Shown: positions 1 to 12,190 of the stretch, piece by piece | Position numbering within the stretch: position 1 is the stretch's first letter | Layout: every line of letters begins with the position of its first letter | NCBI RefSeq assembly: GCF_000150275.1 | Contig: NW_002060946.1 | Coordinates: 6,094,667-6,158,666, forward strand | Direction: 5' to 3' | Origin: Trichoplax adhaerens | Taxonomy: Eukaryota > Placozoa > Uniplacotomia > Trichoplacea > Trichoplacidae | DNA: 64,000 nucleotides | The notes under the pieces: model-generated | Databases searched by the model: none | The model's input: only the letters and a program-made list of their open reading frames with translations | Told to the model about the DNA's origin: nothing | Position numbers and translations under genes: made by a program

Positions 1-1630
1 CAATGTATTGTATGATTTTGATTATTTCGACGTATAGTTGAAGCTGTGAAACGATGATATAAGCTACTTTAGTTTCAGTCATATGAAAAAAATCCTTATG
101 CTAATTAGTTAACGGTATATAGCCTTGTTCATACCTATAAGAAATGTGAATATGAGGCCTTTCGTTACATGAAAAATAAAATTAATCAGCTGCACTATTT
201 TATGTTTCAATTAGTTGATCGAAGAGCCCATTTTCAACTTTCTGCCATCTTATGTTCGCGTTATCAATGACCGAAACGGTGAGCAGCTATTCTTAATGGT
301 GAGCTTGGTTTTAATAAATGACGAATAAATAGCTAATAGTAATAATTGCTATTTATTTTTCATAGTTAAGTTTGATATAAAACTATTAATATTTTTACTG
401 TATACGACTAATAATGGACATATATGTAGCGCATCGAATCAAACTAATTTATTTATATCCGATAAATTATAGGCTAATGATGCCATTCATACAAGCTGCA
501 TATCAAAAGTTAGCTGATATAGTTAATATTGGTTAGTAGTAAAATATCTGTAATATTACTTTTTGCAATCAATTCTACAATTCATATGTCAATCACGATA
601 AACTATATAATGCAATCGACGAGATAATCAACGTCATTTCCCGTGAGATCATAGATGATGTTAATAAATAAATAATAATGATAAAGTACTATTAAGAGTA
701 CTTTAACAAATTGAAAATATACAGGTTCAAAACTAATAGAATAAGAGATTGATAATGATAATATAGCATATGGGCATCTCAGATTGAACATGTAATACCT
801 TAGGAATTTTAGTCAATTATTAAATATTAACGTATCGTTAAATGGTCCATATATTGTATTACGTTTAAATTAAGCTACTTGCTAGATAAAAGAAAAAGTC
901 GGTCATTCTAGTCATGAATTGTGCTGCTAGCAGCTGCTAAAGGAGTATATCCATAATTTGTTATAGATTATAGTTGATACATTAAGATACGCTTCCACAT
1001 AAAATAGTAATTAAACACTTGATTGCATCAATGATACTGTCTTATAATTTCAGTTTTACTAAGGTTAGATATTAAATATACCTGATATGTCTTATCCAAT
1101 GTTAATAGCAAAGGGAATTGTTTAAGAAATCGCTGTAAATTTTAAAATAAAGATTCAATACCATGTCATGTTCATGTATCCGGTACTATATCTTGAATTA
1201 CTTTATTTTTATCAACTTGATTTAGCGATCAAGAATTGAAAAGTGCATTAATAACGAACACTTTAGGTAATTTTAAAACGCTTAAGTTATGGATTATTTA
1301 CCAATCTTGATTATACCTTGACCTGACCTAATCCGGTGTAAATAAATTTTCCTGATATCTACTTCAAAATAGGCCTGATATAAATCTATCGTGATATCCT
1401 TATTAAAATGATATTGTCAGCCATCACTTAACATACAAGAAGTTTATTGATTGTATTCAGGTTGGATAAATGTACTGAGATATATAGTGTCGCTGACAAC
1501 TATCAAGTTTTTGTTCAATAAATAAATACAGCAGTATCTTTTTATTATTTATAACTTCCCGAAGAATAATGCATTAAGACAAACAGCATAATAATTACGA
1601 CAATAATATTACAATGAATAAGGCATTTTT

Positions 1631-1718
1631 ACGAATTTTGATCTATCAGTAGTACTTACTGGTATTGCCTATAGGAACGAATTTTGGCCTGTCAGTAGAA
1701 CTTACTATTGTTCCTATT
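1631..1718. repeat. Two-copy tandem repeat, 46-bp period
   Basis: Two degenerate copies begin with ACGAATTTT at 1631 and 1677. Both continue with a CAGTAG-ACTTACT core and end in CCTAT. Spacing between the copy starts is 46 bp. No coding potential is apparent. Confidence 0.7.
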
Positions 1719-2894
1719 ATTTAAAGCATAATATACTGATGATTGGTAAATAGATTTATAGGTAGTTGCAAGCACAGAGAAAACAAATATTACCCAAAAT
1801 GTTTAAATTTTCATTTTGATATTATAGCTTACTCTATTCGATTTACATTATTGTATTATTTGCTGTATTATATATATAGTAACATTTTTACAAACTTTAA
1901 CAATAAATTTCAAATATGAGTATAATTTGTTTAATTGAACTACACTTATCTGTGAGGAAATTACCTAAAGTAAAATTTCTAAAATACTTATAGCTAAAGG
2001 CTTAAAAGATATATGATAGAGTACCGTTATTGCCTCAAATTCTGTGAATGGTTTTAAATTGTTATGCAATTGATTTCTTTCATAGTTGCTAAGTTACATT
2101 AAAATACTGTCCTAACTATATGTTTGTAATTCTCGGAATTTATAAGAACCATGATAAAAACTTTTACCTGTATTTATAAAATTATTTAAACAATTAAATA
2201 ATTAACTGATTAATTAATGGCATCAGCTCTGGAAATTTTAATAAACAGAAATGCGTGACTTATTTCGCAATAATGTAAATTTCAGTAATCAAAAGGCAAT
2301 ATTTTGGCCCTTCACAATAGTATGCTTATGTTTGCTAGATATTTATTTTGCTTTAATATTAAGCTTTAGCTTTGGCTATTAAACCGGAGACTTTCACCTT
2401 TTAGCAATAGTCGGAACAAGCAGGAATTAATATTTCTCTTTGTAATAAAGGACTAAAAACAGAGTTCTTTATAGCTTTTAGTATGTAATTATTTTGATTT
2501 ACTATAGAAAATACCTAGAAAGTGATAATATCTTTTAGTTTTACGCTACCACATCTTTATGTCGCCATCTTTTCTTCATTAATTTACAAAGTATTATATA
2601 GATTACTATAGAAATAACCTAAGAGCAATCGCCTAATCTAAAGAAAGGGCGTTTGATAGTATATTAAGATTATAGATGAATTTGACTTAGTAACAAAACC
2701 ATATCCATAGAGAAAGGGGATTTATAGCATGACAGTAAAGTACTGTAATGTTGGCTATAATCGTACAGTTACCTTACAACTTCACGCTAAAACTTCAACT
2801 GTCAATACTAATGCCAAAAAAGTAGTCATAGCTGTCACATAAAATATTTTGATAAGCGATTGCTGTGATCTTTATAAAAATTCGAATTTTTCGG

Positions 2895-2914
2895 ATTCGG
2901 ATTTATATCCGAAT
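2895..2914. repeat. Short perfect inverted repeat
   Basis: ATTCGGAT and ATCCGAAT form 8-bp perfect arms around a TTAT loop. It lies 26 bp before the start of the C-poor block and could mark its edge; no function is evident. Confidence 0.5.
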
Positions 2915-2940
2915 TAATTTTAATTTTAAATTTTGAAAAA

Positions 2941-3805
2941 TGTTATAGGAGTTGGCTTTTGAAATTTGAACTTTTTGTTGCGAATTTGAAACTTAGGAAT
3001 TTTATGAAGTGACATGAAAGTTACATTAGAAAAGTTTAGTTGAGAAAATAGAAAATAAGACGGCAAATGGCAGAGGCTGTGTTGATTGTTAAGTAGTTAG
3101 ACTATTAGTTTTAAGACTAAATCTTAACATTTAAATGTTAATTTTTAGACTTTTGTTATTTATAATGATTAGAAATTAAGTTAGAAGTGAAGCTTGAGGG
3201 ATTTTATGGTTAGTTTGATGGTTTTATAGTGTTTTGTAAGGGAATCATAAGGTAATTTGTGTCTGAACTTTGAATAATTTTTGTTTTCTTAAGTGATGCA
3301 AAGTAGTTTTCTAAAATGGACTTTAAGAGTAATTGGTCAATAAATATTTAGTTTTAAGTAGTACTGAGGGCTCTGCGAAGCCTATAAATGATAGTACAAT
3401 CAGAAAATTTAGAGTAGAGAGCAAAAGAAGATTCTTTTGAAGAACTTGTTGAATTTTAAAGGCCTTCGGGGTCGAACTGTTGTAAGTTAAAGAGTTCTTC
3501 TTTTTGTTAGGTTATTTGGTTGTTGACAGATTCAGTTTTGTCGTTATCTTATTTCTTTACTTATAACACTTGGAATTAAGTATTTGGAAGGTTGTTTGAT
3601 TAGACTCTCTCACATTTTCTTAATAAATTGTCGATCGGTTGTTTCCCCAATTTTATTTGGTATTAAAGTTTTGTTAAGTCGACCAGAGTGTAAAGAAAGT
3701 AGAATCAAAGTTTGTTAGAAGTTTAGTAGCTTTAGTTGGGAACACGAGTACTAGCGAAGATAGTGTTTAAGACCCGTTTTCTGGTTACAAAGGAGATTTG
3801 TAACA
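2941..3805 (+). mobile_element. Possible solo LTR (tentative)
   Basis: This 865-bp block begins TGTTA and ends TAACA, the short inverted TG...CA ends expected of an LTR. It is sharply different in composition: the 60 bases from 3181 contain 18 G and 1 C. It holds a TATA-like TATAAAT at 3383-3389 and an AATAAA at 3622-3627 in the order expected for U3-R. Against this, the flanking 5 bp (AAAAA and CCTGC) do not form a target-site duplication, and no internal element is attached. It could equally be a C-poor intergenic block whose ends match by chance. Confidence 0.25.
3124..3141. repeat. 18-bp perfect palindrome
   Basis: TTAACATTTAAATGTTAA reads the same on both strands. It lies within the C-poor block. 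In DNA this AT-rich such palindromes can arise by chance. Confidence 0.4.
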
Positions 3806-6800
3806 CCTGCACATTAAATCTAAGATGTAAGAAGAGAGTAATAAATGATGGCTACATATTATGATCGTAATGAATTTACTTCAAGCATCGAAATGAATGT
3901 GCAAAGAATAAATGTGACGAAACAATATCATGTTTTAATTCACGAATAATAAATATTTATAGGTCGACGTTTTTATCTGTGTGTTAAATATCAACTAGTT
4001 TATATTTACTAGGATAGTATTATAGAATGACGTTAAAAATAGTAGTTATGAATCTGTAAGTATGAGCGAATCAATAATTGAGGTCAGTATAATGTTATTT
4101 TATTCAGATAAAATGAAGCTTAAGAAAATTTTAGAGTCCAATATAGCCCTTTATTAAGTTGAATCAAAAGTAATTTGAAGTGTTTAATAGTTTTACTTAT
4201 AATCCTTGAAAGAAAATTTGTAGACCTTCCCTTGGTATCGTACAAATATTCGTAAAAAATTTATCATTGTTGAATAAACTTTCCATTTTCAGTTATAGTA
4301 AACTCTAGTATCAAGCTATTGATTGCATATCTAAATAACTGGTGCAGTTCTTGATAATCCGTAATTATACAGTTGAATGATTATACCATATCATATAAGT
4401 CGCCAGCTTTATGAAATAATAAATAATTTAGAAATACTTGGCGTTTGAAATTTTTAAATGAACTAACAAATTGAATTCATCCGTATTACCAGTACCAAAA
4501 AACATTTCAATAAGTATTTATATAACGAAATAAATCAAAGCTATAGAGGTAAATAAATTTGTCTAGACTGAACCATTATTCTATTTAGAAATTTAAAATT
4601 ATCTTTATCTTTACTAATCTTTATCAATAAAGAAAATTTTGACATAGTATATTTAATATACAGAAAATTTAAGATTATAACTGAATTAGTTTGTAGAGAA
4701 ATATCACACTATGCCCATATGATTTTAAAATAAACGACGCAAATGGAGTTTCATCATATTATGCAGGCATTAACTTCACTTTAGTAATTGTAGTCTGCTA
4801 GATTTCACGAGCAATTTATCAAGAATAATTCTAAACTTCATCTGTAGCAATTATAACTGAGTAATACACTGTGTTGTGATTGCGCCGCATATCTTAGTAA
4901 AACAGCTAGTATGTTAAATTAGTACAGTTTTAATTATTAAGATTTAAATAAAGTTCTTTGCATACGTGAAGTATAGAGTAATTGGCTTAAATTACATATT
5001 TATACTTGTGTATTGCTTCATAAAATGGAAAGTACACATGTTTAAGGTCTGTGGAGGCTAAGACAATTATTCTGGGAAGATTGAAGAATTTTTAATTAGC
5101 ATTGATTTTGTTACCCGTTGGTAACATTTCGGTTTTAGATTAGTTTTCAATTCTGTTACTCATCTCTAACATCTATTTTTGATATCTAAATAAATTGGTT
5201 AAATTGGTTGATCTACAAAATCTTACCATTAATTACTAAACTCGTAATTCAACATAGTGTATCAGCACAGTCTGGCCATTTAGTATCAGACTCTGATGAA
5301 TTTTCGCCTATGAATACTACACTAACTGATAACGGTGAAGAGTTGGATAAAATTACGGACATTTGCTGAGCTTTCATGACGCAAAATCTAGACTAGCCAG
5401 ATGTATTTAAGGTCACTGTTTTTTTCACACTAGCGCATGATTTACGCATATATTTATCTTTGGTACATATTATGACATCAGAAAGTAACCCTAATATATT
5501 CCTTTTCAGTAATTATGAAGTAAAAATTGGTCGACATAACTAATAAATATGTGATAGCTCCAAAATTGTCGTCATCAGACTTCATTTTGAACTAATAACC
5601 CACTTTACATAATTACATCAGAATTTATCTATTTTTTTGCGAGTTTAATTACTAATGACAGTTCACACACTCTAAATTACCGAAATCTTGAAGGATCCTA
5701 AGCAAGACTGGAAGTCTACAAGCCTTGGTCACTGATTTAGGCTTAATGGGTACGCATATACGACAATTGCCATAATATACGACCATTACCAGCACAATCA
5801 TTATTATTTTTAATGCAGTTACTAAGTATAACGTTCTAAATTTCTAAGATACCATAAATAGGCAGTACTGTAGGTAAAGAAAAATAATATAAATGTCATT
5901 AAAGGCATCTCCCCAATATACTGCTATTCTATGATTATTGCGTGAATCTATCCACTATTAGATATATGGGCAATTGTGTGCTCATCAACAATTTCCAATT
6001 ATTAGGAAAATCTGTAGGCGTATGGACAGTCAGCATCTGCTTGCGACCAGCTTACACAGGATTTAATAAATGCTTTAATTTAGTACGCTATTCTGAGATC
6101 GCCTTTCAGGAATTGATAGCATCTTAATGTACAGTAATATATTACTGGATATCTCTAGAATCGTTTTATAAAAGAATTAAGCTAAGCAAGCACTAATTAT
6201 CCTTTATTCCATAACGTATGTAATTGTAAGCAGTTAAGTGATCAGTTTACCATATAAATATACCATTTTAATAATCAATAGTGACTGTTTGATAGATATG
6301 ACTGTAGTACTATAGCAAGAAATATAAATTTGAAAGCCTAGTGCTACTAGTTGCCATACCAAGTCATATTTAAGCCTTAACCTATCCAATTTAGCCACTT
6401 AGATTTAAATGATAATTCAGCAACAAAATCGCACCGCTATGCTTTGTTTGTCTTCAGTGTGGCATACCGATTACGTTATTGATAAATTTGCTTTTGCTTT
6501 ATAGAATATTATTTACTCGGTGTCACAACCGAGATTGTAACACAAGAATTAAACGGGATTCTTTCCTCTAAAGTAGACTTAACTATCTAAGCAACTAACT
6601 CTAAGCACTCTTTAATCAACCAAACTTAGATTCGAGTCTTAGACGATAGATTACTCACGTTAAGGATCAAAACTTTATTCTAGAAGCTATTTTATTAAAA
6701 TGTCCGATTGAACGCACAACTTACAATTACGACTATTGCTTATAATGTAAAAGTGGGATCATTGTATCAAGACAAATTTTAAATATTGTGCATTTGAAGC

Positions 6801-8379
6801 TGTGAAATTTTGATAAGGTATCTAAAACAAATTTATGATTTATTATGGTATTACGTGAATAAACGGTACACATATATCTTTGGAAGAGATAATTTTAACG
6901 ATATATCGATATTTGAAGTTTCCAAGAAACTAAAATTATGATTTCAAGGGTATACAGGACTATTATTGTATAGATTTTTGGAATAATAAAGACACGTATT
7001 TAGCGAGTGATTTAATTTTCTTCTAAGAGCATATTAAATCTTATCATATCAAGTAATTTTTTATATTATATGGTGCTATTATCGATTGAAGTTTCGAAAT
7101 AAACAAACCTGCTTGCTATCTTTTAGGATTTCTTTAATTGCCTGATAAACCATACAGCATCAAATCCTTTAGTTTTAGTTACGCAGAGCAAAGTATAACT
7201 AATTTTTGAGGTAGTATATAATGTACTATTTTAAAGAGCTGTCCAAGCGAATTTGTAAGATGTGCTATAGTGCTGGTATACTGAACGACAAATTATTTGC
7301 TATTCGCGTATGTATATATACAATATGTGTATATTGTAGTTGCCCTTATCGGTAATTCATTATAGTCTAAATAATAAAATTACTTCAAGTAAAGTCTGAA
7401 ATAGAAAATGATAACATCCGTTAACTTCCATTATGTGAGGAATCGTATTAAAATTGTATTGCACGCGGATGTGATGATTCCGCATAATACAAGGGAAGGA
7501 AACATAAAAAAAATCAGGCAAACTAAGTTTTCTTCGATGTAACCTGAATATGCCATATTTTTAAGACTACTGTCCGATATATAGCGGTACTTTGCTATTC
7601 TCTTCTTTTAAAATTTATTCTTTAGTACATTGAAAGTTAGCGCACTGTCTATCTTCAATCAAATGTAATAATTTTATATTTCAAATGTGCTCTCTATAAG
7701 GATTCCTTTTAATTTATCCAAACGGCCAGCAGAACATAGTAAATAGTCTATATCGTATTCGATTATTAGTAATTTTTTGCTCATTAATTATTGCATCAAG
7801 CTATTCATATTCTTATGTTCAATCCTCCTTCCTCTCATTTCAGATAGATCGTAGTCGAGTTCACTTTATTATAATATATGATAGATAGAGCACTAGTACC
7901 AATGATTTATTCTCATGCTTTCGAATAACAATAGCAAACTAGTTTTAAATCGTTTCATGAATTAAACTAATGCAGCTGGTAAAATTTATTTTCATTGTTG
8001 GTTTTATAGCATAAATTCTAGGTTTAATATCTATTTGCTTATTTTCAGTCTTATTCCATTGATATTATCATCATAATTTCATTAAATGCTTTGATATTGT
8101 TTATTATATAGCGAGAAGCGGTTTGCATGCTAACTAATTGTATAAGGTACACAAACTATTATTCTAAAACTATTAGAATCTTGTGATGTGACGATTTGGC
8201 TGGCATGCGGATAGAAATGATTTCTTTAGCGAACAAAAGTGTATTGTAACCACTCGGAAAGTAGCTTGAATGTCTAGCAGAAAAGAAATAACTAGACGTA
8301 TAATATATTATTTACGTCAAACTAACTATGTAAAACTTCGTTTTAGGATTGTCACAGTCATCAAAATAACTTAGATATG

Positions 8380-9480
8380 GATTTGTAGTTTATGATAGTA
8401 TTATGTTTTAAACTAGTTAGAAGTATGAACTACTATTTTAGGAATTGTTATTGTTAGTAATCAACTAAGCTTATTATGATATTATGCCGATATAGTGATG
8501 TTACAAGTAAGTACCGAGAATATAGGAGTTTGATAGGGCTTACAATCGAAGTAGACTTACGTACGTATGAAGTCGCTTATTACCTCGAATGTTTGTATTT
8601 GATAGTTTAATCGTAATAAGGTGTTTGTTATTGAAATACGTTTATAGTATAGTAAATATGCTTACAACGACTGAAAGAGTATATAAGTAGAACTTTGATC
8701 AATAAAAAGTGGTTCAGGTTAAGGCTAAGTTGTGTAATGGTTATAAACGGTATTCTGTATTGAGCGAGTTAGTGTGTACTTCGCAAGGATTGCAATTACT
8801 ATACCGTAGGCTAGGGAAGTAGTTCTGCGGATTGAAGTTAAGTTTATTATAAGCACTGTATTGTTTTTTGTATCACAAGGGTAGTTATGGCAAGGATGTG
8901 TGACGTATGAAGGTAAAGCTAGCATTCTTTAATGTTTGTTATGATCGTAACGAAGTAACAATTCATTAAAAACCAACAACGTCAATAGAAATTGATTCAA
9001 TTTTTACCGTATAATAAAAAATTCATACTCACATATCACCTAGTGAGGCTATACGCATATATTGAAGATATAACCTTAAAATAATATAACGCCATTAGCT
9101 ACAGCAACATTGCTGTAGTATCTTTAGTAATACCGTTATGAAAGAGAAAATTTATTTAAAACTATATTAGCTTTTGAAGTCCAACACAAAGTAAATTTAG
9201 AAAAAGCACCAGTTAATTGTGATTTGTAACAATAAATTTATTAAACTACTGGAAGATTAATAAAAGGGCAGTTTTACTGACTTGACTTTCCAAACTATCA
9301 ACTTAAATGGGATCTACTTGCCATTTTAGAAAAATCCTAATCTTTATCTGCTAGCTTCATTATCTCGAACTCACTAAACTACATAACTACACCACCTTCG
9401 ACATACAGAACTATGCAGAGCAGTTGGTGATAACAGACTATCAGATCATCAATCTAAAGTACTCTAAATTAAATTAGCAA
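8380..9480. other. Sharp G/C skew switch near 8.94 kb
   Basis: To the left of about 8.94 kb the plus strand is G-rich; to the right it is C-rich. Counting by hand, 8701-8760 has 15 G and 4 C, while 9361-9420 has 6 G and 18 C. No gene or repeat explains the switch. It may mark a border between transcription units, a replication feature, or two joined pieces of different origin. Confidence 0.5.
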
Positions 9481-11768
9481 TTAAACCTATGTGGAAAAAT
9501 AAATTACACTCTAGATTCCCGAAGGTACTAAATTAATAACAATTATCATTTAGCTGTAAATTGGTACTTTTTACACTGTGCGGAATATTTCTATAAAATT
9601 TAGGAAGATAGACTAGCAATCTTTAACTAGAACCCAGATCAAAACGTTCAGGTTCATACTGTATTCTATCATAAAGTAACAAAACTCCTATAGTATTTTA
9701 TAATCAAAATTAGCTGTTAGTCTTATCAGAATTGCAGCATGAATACTATACTAGCGAAATATATTGTTTAATTTCTAATCATACAATGCATAATTAATTC
9801 TTAACAAATTTAGGTTACCGGTTGTTAAATTCTAACCCAAATAAGGCAATTGAGTTAACAACATGCTAGAATAAGAAGTAAAATCTACTATAATTGAGTC
9901 AAATTAAGCCACTTTTAAAGCTACAATACTTATTAGAATACAAAAACTTAACGTACACGTTACTCTTACCGTAATTTGTGATCTGTAAATGTAAGTAAAA
10001 TTTCATACATTACGGTAGTAATTCAGTATGAAATTATATACGGTATGACTTAGTATTATAATCTCAGTGTTACGTGTTGGTACGAGTAATATTTTTTGTA
10101 AGAACATTATTCACCTTTCTACTTCTAACTCACGTACATTAGTCAAGCTTTGTAACACGAATAATCATTGCTTAAATAAAATTTCTTCTAAACACACACA
10201 CTCTGCTGCTATCCTTCTCTATTTCGTTGCACATTACTACTCTTAACCTATTGTGGTTACCGCAGATCTATCCGAAGAATAAGCTGATTTCAAAGAATAT
10301 ACAATACTGTAATTATAATATTCTATATTCTGGATATTATGAAAATGTAATATCTTAGTTACGCATCCAGTAACATCATTTCTATACTTAAATTTTCAAA
10401 TACACCATAAACGTATCAATCGGTGAATTTCTACTATTACAATATGTTGACTGGCATTTCGGTGAAGGTGTAATTAGTCTTTAAATAAAATATTACATAA
10501 TTATAATATGACATGAAATACGAATTTGATAGTATTCTCGAAACTATTTCTGTGTTTCTATATATACGGAGACACGTCAATCTAATTTCGGGAGTGTATC
10601 GAAAAACTCCTGAAAATGTCGTTCTTCCCAAGCAGTAAATATTTTTAAAAACTATAGCCGCATCATTTTGCCATTACTAGCATGTACTAGAAGAATATTA
10701 ACAAATGAAACACGGCAGTCTCTTTTCTAAAACTGTGAAAAGCAAAAGCAAATAAAATTATAATAAAATTCCAACGCTTTTCATCTGCTTATTAGTGTAC
10801 CCATCGACAGGTTCGTAGAAAATATCCGTTATTTAACATACCGTTAGGCAAACTACAGATTCTGAATTCCAGTCTTAGCGAGGAGTGTAATCAAGATCAT
10901 AGTAAACCGAACTGGCTTTATCTATAATAAAATCAGCTCGCTTCTAAGCGAACGAGCAGTTAGCTAGTATTTCTTAAGTCGCATTACTCATAAGATTGAT
11001 ATGAGTACTCAATTGATCAATATCAGTGTATTGCTTAATAATTACTTTTATAATTACAAGTTTGTGGCTAGATGTATGATCCATTACATTTCAATACTAT
11101 AATATAGTTTACTATAGATGCAACTATAAACAACTGTAATTGGCAATAACTTATAAATAGCCAATTAAATGGACGAGGCTCAGCACGCTATTCGCTAAGG
11201 CGACGCCATTTTTAGTATCTATAAAGATTACACTAATTAATTTCAGAACACGCTTACAGTACATCTTTGTAGTCTAAAAAAATATACACGATTAATATTT
11301 ATAATTACTGTTTACCGCGAATAGCTAAATAACGAAATCTGCTTAATTAACATGTAGGGTGCTTTGCTCCGTAATACTTAAATATACTTTACTTATGCGG
11401 GCATATATTGACAAACCTTAAAATCTAATTTCTCCATTTTAGATACTATGTGATGCCTACGTAGATACAAAACTATATCGGCGCAAATAATGCGTTGTAG
11501 ATGAGAACAATACCTGGCAGTTACCTCTAATACATATTTCGGATGATAAATACAGTACTCACGCATAATAGTTTCTTGTCATACAGTATTGAAATAATAT
11601 AACCCCGTAGTAGTGTTGTAACTTTTAAGCTATAATGTCTATTATGCCATGAAATACCGAAGATAACAAATGGGATAGAGACTAGAGATCAAGATTTTTC
11701 AAGCTGAACAGGACTTGAAGACAGTCCACAAGCGCAACTCTTGTGTATTCTTTACCTGTAAAATTAAG

Positions 11769-12190
11769 TCTACTTCTAGACTGTAGCTTTACTATTACTT
11801 TAAACACTAGTAAATTTTATTATTTACTTTATTGCAATGCCTTAATTTACTGTTTACCATTACTCCATGATGAGAATTCGCCGATAGTCAAGTTAATTTG
11901 GTTCCTGATTTCTAAAAGTAATCTATTTTCTTTAAAGATACGATAATTCGTTTCATTAAGTAAACTTTAAAATCTGATAAAACCCAATCATGTCTACCTC
12001 CAGATTCTAGCTTTGCTATTACTTTAAACGCCCTTAAATTTTTATTGTTTATTTAATTTCAACAGCATAATTTACTATTTGCCGTTACCGCATGTTAAGA
12101 ATTCGCTAATAGTCATGTTAATTTTGACTTCTGATTTCCAAAAGTAGTCTATTTGCTTTACACGATAATTCGTTTTATTTTGCAAGCTTT
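11769..12190. repeat. Two-copy tandem duplication, 223-bp period
   Basis: Copy 1 runs from about 11769 to 11968 and copy 2 from about 11992 to 12190. Both start GTCTAC, contain a shared GCTTT-CTATTACTTTAAAC stretch and an AGAATTCGC block, and end near CGATAATTCGTTT. Many substitutions and small indels separate them. The period is not a multiple of three, and the 67-codon open frame in copy 1 is not kept in copy 2, so it is probably not coding. Confidence 0.8.

Noticed and set aside
603-791. Isolated 60-80 codon frames in AT-rich DNA (also 5942-6127, 8725-8925, 10437-10631, 19034-19237, 20668-20913, 51663-51845, 52858-53085)
   Set aside because: Lengths are expected by chance in 64 kb read in six frames, composition is that of the surroundings, and no domain is recognisable.
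11743-11946. 67-codon plus-strand frame over a duplicated unit
   Set aside because: The second copy has stops and indels in this frame; the period is not a multiple of three.
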